Translations under genes and position numbers: made by a program
Notes under the pieces: model-generated
The model's database searches: none
What the model was told of the DNA's origin: nothing
What the model saw: only the letters and a program-made list of their open reading frames with translations
Assembly (NCBI GenBank): GCA_964404285.1
Contig: CAYOJK010000007.1
Location: 1 to 64,000, forward strand
Origin: JBASEY01 sp964404285
Lineage (GTDB): Bacteria > CSSED10-310
Length of the DNA stretch: 64,000 nucleotides
Direction of reading: 5' to 3'
Shown here: positions 33,885-43,156 of the stretch, piece by piece
How the letters are laid out: the number at the start of each line of letters is the position of its first letter
Numbering within the stretch: the stretch's first letter is position 1

Positions 33885-35135
33885 ATGATTTCGAAAAAGA
33901 GTCTTTTCCTTTTGATCATCCCAATCTTGTTGTCCGCAACTTTGCATGCTCAATCGCCTCCGTTTAGTTGGGCCAGCCCCAGGTCGATGGCTCTAGGCGG
34001 TGTCACTGCAACCGGTTTTAACGAACCGGCAAATATGCATACCAATCCCGCTTCTCTTTTTGAAATTGAACGTTTTACCATCAGTTCAGGCATTGCTGGA
34101 AGCGTTTTAACCGGAAACGTTAAACCAGATGCCAACAAACGCTGGAGTATAAAAGAGAGACCATCCCTGGCCCCCGATTTTACAGCCGGGATCAATTTTG
34201 GCGCCCGCCTTGTCAGTGCCGGAATCTCATTGAATTCATTCGATACATATAGAATCAAGTTCCCTGATAATGCTCCAACACGATACCAGGGCACAAATAT
34301 GACCCTTTATTCGGGTGGACTTGACCTTGCCGTCGGATTTATGCCGTTTCAGGATTGGGCATTTGGCTTGAAAGCCGGCCTTAGAGGTTCTCATATAGAA
34401 TGGGAACGAAAAATCAATCCCTTTCCCTCCAACTCTGATCCCACATTCGATATGAACTGGAAATTAAAAATGAAGTCTCTGTCAGATATCAATTTTTTGG
34501 GAGGCATCCTTTGGTCACCCTCTTACCGCTTTAAAACCGGCCTTACATATCGGCCACAAATGCGCTATGATTTGGATACAAATATTTACACAGAACTCCC
34601 AGACATCATGGGCGGAGCAACAATTTCCTCCGGAGCCAGGAATGTCCGAATAGTGATTCCACAAGAGGCAAAGATCGGATTTCATTGGATTGCCACAGAA
34701 AGAATCGATCTTTATCTGGATGTGGGCTGGACAGAATGCAGCAAATTAAAAACTCTCACAATCAAAGCCGATAATCCTTTACCGCCTTACATTCAGGCGG
34801 AAACGACCATTCCCTCACGCATGAAAGACATCTGGCACGGTCACTTTGGTATTGAATATATGGTATCGGGATTCATGACTCTACGTACCGGTGGTTTTTA
34901 TTATACCGAAAGCCAAATACCGAAATACGAAATGTCTCTGATCCCCACAACTGCGCAGCGAGGAATTACTGCTGGTGTCGGCCTGGATTTTTTTGAGTGG
35001 CATCTAGATATTTCCGCCGGACAAGCCAGGTATGACTCTGATAAAATTACCGGCAGTAAACTTCCTTATCCATTAAAAGCCGATACAGACACCTCACGTT
35101 ATTTCGCAGCAATTTCAATGACCTATTCTTTTTAG
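33885..35135 (+). CDS. OmpP1/FadL-family-like outer membrane beta-barrel protein
   Basis: 416 residues, predicted outer membrane barrel. A signal peptide (MISKKSLFLLIIPILLSATLHAQ) is followed by SPRSMALGGVTATGFNEPANMHTNPASLFEIERF, the N-terminal hatch signature shared by FadL/TodX-type transporters. Alternating strands follow (for example FKTGLTYRPQMRYDLDT and IGFHWIATERIDLYLDVGWTECS) and the chain ends YFAAISMTYSF, with a terminal aromatic as barrel proteins have. GGAGG fixes the start at 33885 and not the upstream 33843. Likely uptake of hydrophobic compounds, or an uncharacterised barrel such as PorV-type. It converges on the large surface protein. Confidence 0.75.
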   Translation: MISKKSLFLLIIPILLSATLHAQSPPFSWASPRSMALGGVTATGFNEPANMHTNPASLFEIERFTISSGIAGSVLTGNVKPDANKRWSIKERPSLAPDFTAGINFGARLVSAGISLNSFDTYRIKFPDNAPTRYQGTNMTLYSGGLDLAVGFMPFQDWAFGLKAGLRGSHIEWERKINPFPSNSDPTFDMNWKLKMKSLSDINFLGGILWSPSYRFKTGLTYRPQMRYDLDTNIYTELPDIMGGATISSGARNVRIVIPQEAKIGFHWIATERIDLYLDVGWTECSKLKTLTIKADNPLPPYIQAETTIPSRMKDIWHGHFGIEYMVSGFMTLRTGGFYYTESQIPKYEMSLIPTTAQRGITAGVGLDFFEWHLDISAGQARYDSDKITGSKLPYPLKADTDTSRYFAAISMTYSF

Positions 35136-35212
35136 CATTGACTTAACAGCCTGCTGAAGTAGCCGTGAACAGACGTACAACATTAAAACGATATAGATTT
35201 TAGAATCGACGA

Positions 35213-37909
35213 TTATCTGGCTGCTAAGCGTCGAGACGACAGCAGTAATACCATTCCTAAAACGGCTACCAGAATCAGTAGACCAACACGATTGGTTGCC
35301 GGGATCGCAGGAATACCCTCACATTCTGCGAAAATGGTAAAAGGTGTTTCCTTGAATTCCTCCATATCGACTACAATGTAATAATACGAGTCTTCAACAC
35401 CCCAGAACTCAAGCGCCTGATCACCGAGCACCCAGTCACAGTTGGCAAATTCCGAACAGACATCGATACCGAAACGCATAACGATAAGATTGGAATTCAA
35501 TGGATTCTCAGTCAAATGAATCCTCATGGCTCCAGTCTCCCAAGCATAAACCTTGAAAACCATCTCTCTACCATTTAACAGCGGCATCCCTTGAGGCAAA
35601 CACTCATACGAATTGACCTTATTTGAACCCTGGGTATAAGGATCGAACGATTGGTATTGCCCACACTGCAATTCGATGGCGCTGTCGCAGTCCAATTTGA
35701 TCGGTGGAGTCGGCGTCGATGTCGGGTCCCCGGGTTGTGTGGGCTCAGGCAGCGGGCTTGGAGTCCATGTCGGCGTGACAGTAGGTGTATTCGTCGGTGT
35801 TGGTGTCGGGGTCCGTGTCGGGGTATCTGTCGGTGTTTGAGTTGGAGTTGGGGTGTTTGTCGGGGTGTTTGTCGGAGGCGGGGTTGGAGTCGACGTTGGC
35901 GTGTTGGAAGGCGTCGGCGTCGGTGTTGGGCCTTCGGAAAACTGAACGTCGTCGATTGCCCAATATCCACTGACATTGGCTCGACCACGAACGACGACAT
36001 CATCCAAGTTCCAGCCACAGAATCTATACGTATCATTATCCGATGTCAGACGCCATCGGATATAAACCGTCGGCTCGTTAGCCGCCCGTTCCGATAGATC
36101 AAGGGTATGATCCATCCATTCGACATCATTGAAAACATTGGCGAAATCCTGATCGCTTTTCCACACCTCGTACCAAGTTGTTCCATTGGTGGAAATTTCA
36201 ATATAAGCATAATCACCAACTGATGTGCCTCGTTTGTGTTCAACCCCCAGCCACCGTTTATAATTCAATTCCACATAGTCGTACCCTGAACAATCTATAA
36301 CTCCGGTTCTTACCCAGGTGTCACTGTTAGCTCGATAACTTCCATCATTATTAACCGACGACGGCGGCGAATTTCCAGGCTTCAACCCAAAGAAAGCCGA
36401 TGTCGATCCGTTAGACCCATGTTTCGGGCCTATTCCTCGACCCCAGTAAAGACTATCGTTGGTAAAATGCTCGCGCCATACCCAATCGGTTTGATTGGAA
36501 CCTCCTCGAGCCCAGTCACTCGATAGCGGATCCGTCGTCATATCCCACGATGCAAGAATCACCGGAGCATCTGTACGTGAGTATTTGAACCCAATCTGAA
36601 CATGCTCCTTTCCAAATGAGGGCGGCATCGGAAAAGGAATGGTTATCGATCCGTAGATATTCGAACCAGAATGACTCCACAGACTTTGCCATTCCGATTG
36701 ATAGACTCCGGCATTCGGTGGTAGGTAGGCCCATGTCAACAAAACTTCGATCTTGTTATGTCCATCACTGACGAAATCCTGTGTAAATGTTATTTGCGGG
36801 TAACCAGTGTGATTATTAAAATCAATAAAACGTGTCGTCAAAATTTCTTCCGAACTGGTGGAATCGACCGCCATACAAGCTGTACTTAATGAGCCATGTC
36901 CGGTCGGATACCATTTCCACGTGTTTTCCGGAGCGCCCCCGTTAGATAACGACCAGAAATCAGGAATGTTCCCGGTAACCGAATTAAAATTCATCGGCCA
37001 ATAAGTCGAATTATTCCACAGATAGGTTTTAGGCACGAAGCGGTAATGTGTCGCAGGAATAGCCGGACCTGCATGGGTATCACATCCGTAATGGTAGCTT
37101 CCCGTATTGATCGGGTTTGGTAAAGTATCAGATGGTGGCGCATCACCGATTTTTGAAGTGCCGACACGCGATTCCATGCCTATATCCATATCGATAGCAA
37201 GAGGTGGAGTTCCGCTACAGGTTATCCCCATATTTTTGAAATACCACAGCTCGACAATGTTCGATGTTTCATACAATCTCACCCATCCAGTATGACAATC
37301 GTAGTTACCTGATCCTTTTTTTTTGACATGAAAATATTCGATTATCAGATTTCTCAAACCGAATTCCTCCCCATATCGTCCGTACAAGATTCCGGATCCC
37401 GGATTGAAGCTGGGTATGTCACTCGCATGAATAAAAGAAGTATTGGTCGTCCACGAATGATAGATGGCATGTGGTGACCCAAGCTGATGCACGAGTCGCA
37501 CATTAGGGTACATAATTGTACCAACATCCTGCCACTGCATATTAAAATCGATGTACCCATTGGTCGCAACTTTTAAATACTGGAAACGCTCTTGGTAATA
37601 ATTGAAATTAAAACCGATATCGACCGTAGCGGAATATTCATTGGTAGCCACTGTGAAACCGGGGGTTTCAAAGGGTACCCACCATTGTGTTTGGTTTGCG
37701 TTGCCGGAATAACGCCAACCGGTTAAAAAAGCGGCATTGGAGTCCAAATAGTAATTCCCGCCGATAGGTTTTGCGGCTGATGAAAGACCGAAAGCATCGA
37801 AGGTATAATAGCCGCTGGTCTGTGCAAAAACCTGGCCTGAAATCGGAAAAAAGACCGATAACAAGAAAATGAATACGATCAAAAAAGTTGACACTTTACT
37901 TATTTTCAT
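35213..37909 (-). CDS. Large secreted protein with Thr-Pro linker and C-terminal membrane sorting helix
   Basis: 898 residues. A signal peptide (about 1-30) leads into beta-rich domains (about 30-650) with features of carbohydrate- or jelly-roll-like modules, e.g. YIRWRLTSDNDTYRFCGWNLDDVVV, and an Immune-inhibitor/MAM-like spacing of Trp and Gly. Residues about 658-740 form a TP-rich linker (repeats of PTPTPTNTP type). A ~110-residue domain follows, then a terminal IPATNRVGLLILVAVLGMVLLLSSRR: short motif, hydrophobic helix and Arg tail as in IPTL/PEP-CTERM-like sorting signals. ATG at 37909 fits GGAGG eight bases ahead. Function probably surface attachment or adhesion, an inference. No sortase or exosortase gene is in the window. 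Confidence 0.7.
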   Translation of the reverse strand: MKISKVSTFLIVFIFLLSVFFPISGQVFAQTSGYYTFDAFGLSSAAKPIGGNYYLDSNAAFLTGWRYSGNANQTQWWVPFETPGFTVATNEYSATVDIGFNFNYYQERFQYLKVATNGYIDFNMQWQDVGTIMYPNVRLVHQLGSPHAIYHSWTTNTSFIHASDIPSFNPGSGILYGRYGEEFGLRNLIIEYFHVKKKGSGNYDCHTGWVRLYETSNIVELWYFKNMGITCSGTPPLAIDMDIGMESRVGTSKIGDAPPSDTLPNPINTGSYHYGCDTHAGPAIPATHYRFVPKTYLWNNSTYWPMNFNSVTGNIPDFWSLSNGGAPENTWKWYPTGHGSLSTACMAVDSTSSEEILTTRFIDFNNHTGYPQITFTQDFVSDGHNKIEVLLTWAYLPPNAGVYQSEWQSLWSHSGSNIYGSITIPFPMPPSFGKEHVQIGFKYSRTDAPVILASWDMTTDPLSSDWARGGSNQTDWVWREHFTNDSLYWGRGIGPKHGSNGSTSAFFGLKPGNSPPSSVNNDGSYRANSDTWVRTGVIDCSGYDYVELNYKRWLGVEHKRGTSVGDYAYIEISTNGTTWYEVWKSDQDFANVFNDVEWMDHTLDLSERAANEPTVYIRWRLTSDNDTYRFCGWNLDDVVVRGRANVSGYWAIDDVQFSEGPTPTPTPSNTPTSTPTPPPTNTPTNTPTPTQTPTDTPTRTPTPTPTNTPTVTPTWTPSPLPEPTQPGDPTSTPTPPIKLDCDSAIELQCGQYQSFDPYTQGSNKVNSYECLPQGMPLLNGREMVFKVYAWETGAMRIHLTENPLNSNLIVMRFGIDVCSEFANCDWVLGDQALEFWGVEDSYYYIVVDMEEFKETPFTIFAECEGIPAIPATNRVGLLILVAVLGMVLLLSSRRLAAR
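35702..35930 (-). repeat. DNA repeat encoding the Thr-Pro linker
   Basis: About 230 bases of short imperfect repeats encoding ThrPro/AsnThrPro units inside the surface-protein gene. The plus strand is rich in GGTGT/GTCGG. Such tracts change length easily by slippage, so linker length may vary between strains. Confidence 0.75.
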
Positions 37910-38095
37910 ACCCAAAACCTCCGTTAATGATTTTTCAATAACGATACATCACCTTATAAATATACAGAAAATCATTCCAAATGGCAAGAATCCAGGTGGT
38001 AAAGATCTTGACGCATTGCTTGACGACCATCCCATGCCATGCTAGCGTCAACTGTCTGCAAGCCGGGATATCCGGTTGACTTAAAAGGTATCGAA

Positions 38096-39148
38096 ATGGA
38101 AATACTTTGGCTGAACCAGAATCCTGATATTAAATACCATATCAAACCCAGCGTGGTGCGCTCGATCAACAATATCCTTGTCGGCCTGCAAGCCAGACTG
38201 AAAACTCAACGCGTTTTCGGCTATCCCAGACACCTGATCGTCGATCTGATCAACACCTGCGGACTCAAATGCCCCATCTGCCCGAACGGCAGAAACGAAA
38301 TACCACGACCACCTACCCTTTTGACACAAACCCTGTTCTCCAAAATAATGAAAACATTCGGCCCCTATCTCTATACCTTAACCCTCACCAATTGGGGCGA
38401 ACCCCTGCGACACCCTGATATCCTGGAACTCCTGGCTATCGCTCGAAAATATCCTTGCTATATCGGCTTTTCCTCGAACCTGCAATACTTGACACCCGAC
38501 CTGGCCGATGGCCTGGTTCGCTCAGGCATCGATGAGATCGGTTGTTCTATCGACGGCGCGACCTCGGATACATACGAAACTTACCGGGTAAGCGGAAATT
38601 TCGAGACCGCCATGAACAACATGCAACTGCTGCTGGCACGCCGGAATCAATTGGGAATGACAACTCCCAAAATCCGTTGGCAGGCGCTGCTAAACCGTCA
38701 CACCGAAAAAGAAACGGATGCTATCATCGCAAAAGCTCACGAGATCGGGGTCGATCGCGTCGTTTTTGTTCCGATTTTGGTCGATATCTCACGCATGTTC
38801 ACCCATACACCCGAAGAACGACTGGCAAAGGATTCGGATTGGCTGCCGGAAAATCCGGAATTTTCCGCCTATATCCCTGAAACAGGACGCCTGAAAGGTG
38901 ACCCCCGCTTCTGTTCAAAGTTATGGGACAGCATGGTCATCCATCCCGACGGATCGATCTCACCCTGCTGCGCTGTCATCGATCCTAAAGACGATTTTGG
39001 GGTTTTGAGTGAAAAAGGTGGGTTCTGGAAAATATGGAACGGCAAACGGTATCGAACGGCTCGAACACGTATGGCTGGAAAAAAATCTTCTTCTCCAGGT
39101 AGCATTGTTTGCGACCATTGCCTGCGATACGGAGTTTTGATCTATTGA
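38096..39148 (+). CDS. Radical SAM protein with SPASM-type C-terminus
   Basis: 350 residues. The radical SAM cluster is NTCGLKCPICP with Cys55/59/62. The barrel includes TLTNWGEPLRHPDILELL and the strand EIGCSIDGATSDTYETYR. The C-terminal part has Cys-rich SPASM/twitch features: RFCSKLWDSMVIHPDGSISPCCAVIDP and IVCDHCLRYG, likely binding auxiliary clusters. Family enzymes modify peptides or other large substrates; no precursor peptide is seen nearby. AAGG before the ATG at 38096 supports the start; a longer frame from 38039 is not needed. Probably co-transcribed with the second radical SAM gene 67 bases downstream. Confidence 0.85.
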   Translation: MEILWLNQNPDIKYHIKPSVVRSINNILVGLQARLKTQRVFGYPRHLIVDLINTCGLKCPICPNGRNEIPRPPTLLTQTLFSKIMKTFGPYLYTLTLTNWGEPLRHPDILELLAIARKYPCYIGFSSNLQYLTPDLADGLVRSGIDEIGCSIDGATSDTYETYRVSGNFETAMNNMQLLLARRNQLGMTTPKIRWQALLNRHTEKETDAIIAKAHEIGVDRVVFVPILVDISRMFTHTPEERLAKDSDWLPENPEFSAYIPETGRLKGDPRFCSKLWDSMVIHPDGSISPCCAVIDPKDDFGVLSEKGGFWKIWNGKRYRTARTRMAGKKSSSPGSIVCDHCLRYGVLIY

Positions 39149-39215
39149 TAGCAATGAAAAGCAACAAAATAATACCTATAATTGGAGCCCTTAAATTGAT
39201 ATCGGCTGAAACACT

Positions 39216-40187
39216 ATGAAAGCATTACAAATACTTAAAAACCGCCTTTTACGATTAGCTGGAGATGTCCGACCGACTGCGCTGCAGATCGAAGTGACCA
39301 ATGCCTGTAATTTTCGTTGCCAAATGTGCCCGTTTCATGGGCCGGAAAAGGCCTCCGATAGAGCTATCGGCTTCATGAAGTTCGAACAATACCGGGATAT
39401 CGTCACGCAGTTCAAAGATTTCGGTGGTCTGTTGGTTATTCCTCAAGGCGCTGGCGAGTCTTTCCTACACCCGAAATTTCTGGACATGATCGAATTTACC
39501 AAGCAAAAGCTGGGTTTGGCAGTCGCATTCAATACCAATGGAGCGTTTTTCACCTCAAAAACCGCGTCGTTTCTGATCGACAATGAGGTAGATGAAATTG
39601 GTTTTTCGATCCATGCGCTTGAACCCAATACATTTCATACCATAACGGGTGGTGACCTGAGTTTAGCTGAAGAAGCGGTTCAGATACTTGTCGATGAGAA
39701 AAACCGGCGTCGAGCAAAAAAACCTTTTGTACGTGTGCTTCTTGTTGAACAACTAGAAAATCGAAACGAAGTAGATGCCTATATCCGCCGTTGGCTGCCT
39801 GTTGTAGATGAGGTGGTGATACAGGCTCGACGGATACAGGCCGGCCGCACATTGGAAACGCCGCGAACAGAAACCCGACAGCCTTGCCGTCATTTGTTCG
39901 ATACGGCATTCATCCAATGGGACGGCGAAATGGTGATCTGTTGTGAGGATTGGGAAAGCCAAACATCTGTTGGAAACGTATTCGATTACCCGTTCCACAG
40001 GCTATGGCGTAGCTACAAAATGGACAAATACCGATCGACTCAACGCGCCGGCAGATATGTTCCGCCGTCCATCTGCCGAGACTGCGAAGCCTGGGCAGGT
40101 GGAAAAGCACAAGTGCATGACCATGGATTTGCCATTGAACAAGTTACCGCCCTAACACGAGTCTGGCGTGGAAAGGACACCAAATGA
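39216..40187 (+). CDS. Radical SAM protein with SPASM-type C-terminus (second)
   Basis: 323 residues. Cluster motif NACNFRCQMCPFHG with Cys31/35/38, then VIPQGAGESFLHPKF (as in the previous gene's GEPLRHP step) and EIGFSIHALEPNTFHTITGG. The C-terminal Cys set is PCRHLFDTAFIQWDGEMVICCEDW and ICRDCEAW. It is clearly related to the preceding enzyme and may work with it in sequence. Its TGA stop overlaps the ATG of the RNase Z-like gene (ATGA), so the hydrolase is translated with it. The substrate cannot be inferred. Confidence 0.86.
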   Translation: MKALQILKNRLLRLAGDVRPTALQIEVTNACNFRCQMCPFHGPEKASDRAIGFMKFEQYRDIVTQFKDFGGLLVIPQGAGESFLHPKFLDMIEFTKQKLGLAVAFNTNGAFFTSKTASFLIDNEVDEIGFSIHALEPNTFHTITGGDLSLAEEAVQILVDEKNRRRAKKPFVRVLLVEQLENRNEVDAYIRRWLPVVDEVVIQARRIQAGRTLETPRTETRQPCRHLFDTAFIQWDGEMVICCEDWESQTSVGNVFDYPFHRLWRSYKMDKYRSTQRAGRYVPPSICRDCEAWAGGKAQVHDHGFAIEQVTALTRVWRGKDTK

Positions 40188-41251
40188 GTCGAGTGCGCCC
40201 AAATGCGGGAAAGGAAAATAATGACCAGAAATGGACATTCAATTGGCAGGTGGCAGGTGCGGCACAAGATCCGTTTCTATTGCTGGATTTTGAAAATGAC
40301 GGCCTGGTAGTTCTGTTTGACTGTGGCGTTAGAAGCAAGGTCAAGACAATCCTAAAACTCAAACATCTGTTTATTTCTCACGCCCATATCGATCACCTGA
40401 TAGGATTTGATCATATCATTAGGTCTCTTTTAGGCGAAAACAAAACCCTGCATATTCATGGACCTAAAGGCATAAACGATCGATTGGCTGCTAAATTGGC
40501 TGGTTATGATTGGGACAAATCATCTGAGCAAGAGCTGATCCTGGAAATAAATACGTACCATCGTGGCTATCATTATCAAGAAATACTGGCCTGTAACCAA
40601 CGATTTGAACGCAAAGTAAAGCCTTTGGTCACTCCCTATACAGGCCCTATTGTGGACGAACCCCGATTTCAAGTCCATGCTATCTCTGTCCCGCACGGTG
40701 GCTCACCATGCCATGCCTACGTACTAATAGAAAAAGATGCCGCTAGAATCGACAAAGAATATCTGAAAAAACTGGGACTGGAACCCGGACCCTGGGTAGG
40801 AGATCTCCTAAAAAACCTACCTCAACTGAATGGGGCCGAAAATGAAGAACCCATAAAAATTAACGACAAAATTTATGAGCGGAAATGGCTGATAGAAAAG
40901 TTGGTCAGAATTAAAAAAGGTAGAAAAATTGTTTATATAACCGATACTGTTTATGCTGCCTCATGGGTAAACAGAATAAAATCGATCGCCATGAATGCAG
41001 ATCTCGTTATCTGCGAATCAACATTTCTTCAAGCTGACGCCCATTTAGCTTCTACCTATCAACATTTGACATCTATTCAGGCAGCTCGAATCGCCCAAAA
41101 ATTAAACGCCACAAAATTGATATTGTTCCATATCTCCAGCCGCTACCACCCAAACTTGTTCCAGGCAGTGCGAGAAGCCAGAACAGTTTTTCCCAGAACA
41201 GAAATGGCGCAGGCCCCCAGAAGAAGCGCTCACCGTAGCTATAAAGGGTAA
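40184..41251 (+). CDS. Metallo-beta-lactamase-fold protein, RNase Z/ElaC-like
   Basis: 355 residues. The metal motif is FISHAHIDHLIGFD (HxHxDH, residues 66-71); TLHIHGP, VPHGGSPCHAYVLI, VYITDTVYAA (Asp ligand), CESTF and LILFHISSRYHPN complete the usual layout. This order resembles RNase Z, which trims tRNA 3' ends, but the long insert (about 115-230) and coupling to a radical SAM gene are unusual. RNase Z would suit the CCA-less tRNAs seen in this window. Alternatively it could be a hydrolase dedicated to the radical SAM pathway. It begins with an ATGA overlap. Confidence 0.75.
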   Translation: MSRVRPNAGKENNDQKWTFNWQVAGAAQDPFLLLDFENDGLVVLFDCGVRSKVKTILKLKHLFISHAHIDHLIGFDHIIRSLLGENKTLHIHGPKGINDRLAAKLAGYDWDKSSEQELILEINTYHRGYHYQEILACNQRFERKVKPLVTPYTGPIVDEPRFQVHAISVPHGGSPCHAYVLIEKDAARIDKEYLKKLGLEPGPWVGDLLKNLPQLNGAENEEPIKINDKIYERKWLIEKLVRIKKGRKIVYITDTVYAASWVNRIKSIAMNADLVICESTFLQADAHLASTYQHLTSIQAARIAQKLNATKLILFHISSRYHPNLFQAVREARTVFPRTEMAQAPRRSAHRSYKG

Positions 41252-41434
41252 CCTGAGCTGCAATTTAAATTAGTTTTTATAGTTGAAACCCTATTTCGTG
41301 TCAAAAAATGCTTCTGCTCAATTATCTAATCGTTTAAAGGATTTATTGCGTACAAAGGTATCTAATATATCACTTTATAGCGGGTAGGTGGTGACTGGCT
41401 TAAATTTGTCTACTCGACTACAAATACAAGGTTA

Positions 41435-42484
41435 TTAGGGTTTGATAGTGTGTGTTCTAGAATCTGTGTTCACCGCCGAATCAAAACGAAAAACGTCCGG
41501 CTCACTTGCTGGATCTGCGGAAAAATCCAAATAATGGATTTGGACATGGTCGGTTTCAGGCACAATGACAAAGTTCTTCCGAAGCAAACTCCCGACTTTA
41601 TCCTCCATGGAAGGAGGATTACCGGGAGGATGCACATGAAAAACTCCCATATAAAAGCCGAATATACCAGCCTCAGCAATAGTTGCATATTGAGTTCCCT
41701 GATCCAGAATATAGCTGTGCTTAGAATAATAAAGCAGTAAATCCATAAAAGACTCTATGGCATCCTCTTGTTGTTGATCACTGGATGCGCCCGCCTTTGA
41801 AGCCAAAATATCGATCGTTCTCTGCGCACGAACCCTAAGATACGGTAACGATGGAAGTATCAAGGTCAATTCTCTGGCAAAATCCTTCGGCGACGTTATC
41901 GCTTGAAGACGCCTCACCAGACGAGCATTTTCTGAGTCGATCACATGAAATTCCAAAAAATCAGCCTGCGGAGGTACCGTCACTATCCCTCCAATTTCCG
42001 TAATCATTTCTTCAGAATCCCGACGTATCAACTCTTCTATTGCAGTGTGTGACCTACTGTGAAGAAGCAATTGCTGCACCGAATCGGATGAAAACAGACT
42101 TCTAGGAACCGCGCTATTCAAATGAAAATAAGCGTTCAATTTTTCCAGATGCTGAAACAATTCAGGGACCAATAATCTAGTTCTACCAGCTGTAACTGCA
42201 ATAATTCTGTTGTCATCAGAGTCAAACCGAAATATTTCTCCCGAATCTGCTTGCAACTGAGTTCGCAACCATTGCCCACAACGTTCCACCTCACTACGTA
42301 ACGCTGATTCCGGCGTGCTAAGAGGAAGTTGATTCTGAATCAACAAGTTCAACAGCCTATCCGTCAACTCAGATGGCGCATTTGGTTGACGTGGTGATAG
42401 GCATGCTGAGAGCGTTGCGATCAATAAAACCGTAAAAACTCGGTTTCTGACAGAGGACAGAATGGTGTCTGTAACAGATGACAT
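41435..42484 (-). CDS. Lipoprotein with a JAMM/MPN-like His-x-His motif
   Basis: 349 residues. The signal ends LSAC with the lipid-attachment Cys at 28. Residues 30-260 are mostly helical and not recognised. The last ~90 residues contain GVFHVHPPGNPPSMEDK (His283, His285, Ser292, Asp295) and a Glu at 271, similar to the zinc-binding JAMM signature HxHP-PSxxD of MPN-type metalloproteases, but one residue shorter between His and Ser. Strands after it (FVIVPETDHVQIHYLDF) also suit that fold. Whether it is an active peptidase is open. It is divergent from the small lipoprotein at 42658 and stands alone. Confidence 0.6.
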   Translation of the reverse strand: MSSVTDTILSSVRNRVFTVLLIATLSACLSPRQPNAPSELTDRLLNLLIQNQLPLSTPESALRSEVERCGQWLRTQLQADSGEIFRFDSDDNRIIAVTAGRTRLLVPELFQHLEKLNAYFHLNSAVPRSLFSSDSVQQLLLHSRSHTAIEELIRRDSEEMITEIGGIVTVPPQADFLEFHVIDSENARLVRRLQAITSPKDFARELTLILPSLPYLRVRAQRTIDILASKAGASSDQQQEDAIESFMDLLLYYSKHSYILDQGTQYATIAEAGIFGFYMGVFHVHPPGNPPSMEDKVGSLLRKNFVIVPETDHVQIHYLDFSADPASEPDVFRFDSAVNTDSRTHTIKP

Positions 42485-42569
42485 AAATCAGGGCTTCTCC
42501 ATTGACAGTTTTGCGACAAGTTATCGCTTCCAATGTATTTTAATGGGTTTTAAAACGATTACAACTTAT

Positions 42570-42585
42570 TGGCATTGAACTTGCT
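42570..42585 (+). promoter_or_regulatory. Candidate sigma-54 promoter
   Basis: TGGCATTGAACTTGCT agrees with the -24/-12 consensus TGGCAC-N5-TTGCW, with the GG and GC doublets correctly ten bases apart. Start of transcription would be about 42597, some 60 bases before the lipoprotein ATG. Confidence 0.65.
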
Positions 42586-42657
42586 TAAATTGATCGGAGA
42601 TTGCCGACTTCTTCCGGAAAAACTTCGGCACAAGGCGTAGGATGATTGGAGGTAACA

Positions 42658-43008
42658 ATGAATAGAGCATTCTCATTTACGATAATGATTTTAATTATGG
42701 TGTTTATCGGTGGATGCATCTGGATCGATGATAGACCCGCTTATTATAATGCAGAGGAAACCATCATTTATATTAATAGAACAGATTATCTTGTCGATAA
42801 CTATATCAATGGAGAATACGTCGGTTCTGTCAACCCCTATTCAACATTCCATGTTTATTCCAGACATTTAGATGGTCGTAATGAATATTACAGTGTATGC
42901 CGAGACGGCGCCCTGTCTTGGGGACCGACAATTTTTACTTTATATGATGGCGAAACGTTCAAGATTTATTTGGAAAACTCTGGGATGTATAGCCAGTCCG
43001 AACATTAA
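42658..43008 (+). CDS. Small lipoprotein
   Basis: Not recognised beyond export. 116 residues with signal MNRAFSFTIMILIMVFIGGC and the lipid Cys at 20. The mature part is short and Tyr-rich (WIDDRPAYYNAEETIIYINRTDYLVD, then GEYVGSVNPYSTFHVYSRHLDG), likely a small beta domain. GGAGG five bases before the ATG at 42658 fixes the start. It is preceded by a sigma-54-like promoter, which would place it under activator control. No partner gene follows in the same direction. Confidence 0.65.
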   Translation: MNRAFSFTIMILIMVFIGGCIWIDDRPAYYNAEETIIYINRTDYLVDNYINGEYVGSVNPYSTFHVYSRHLDGRNEYYSVCRDGALSWGPTIFTLYDGETFKIYLENSGMYSQSEH

Positions 43009-43156
43009 AACAAGATGATTGAAAAGCGTTGGCCAGCATCGCCCATCCGCTCGCGACAGAAGGCTTTCATGATGCCGAATCAATTTAATCAGCCATGACG
43101 AATTCCGGAGCTTATTGTATCAAACCGAATATTATAGAGAATTATTCCAGTGCCAG

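Noticed and set aside
35651..36097. Plus-strand frame of 148 codons with Cys/Arg-rich repeats
   Set aside because: It is the antisense reading of the Thr-Pro linker DNA of the surface protein.
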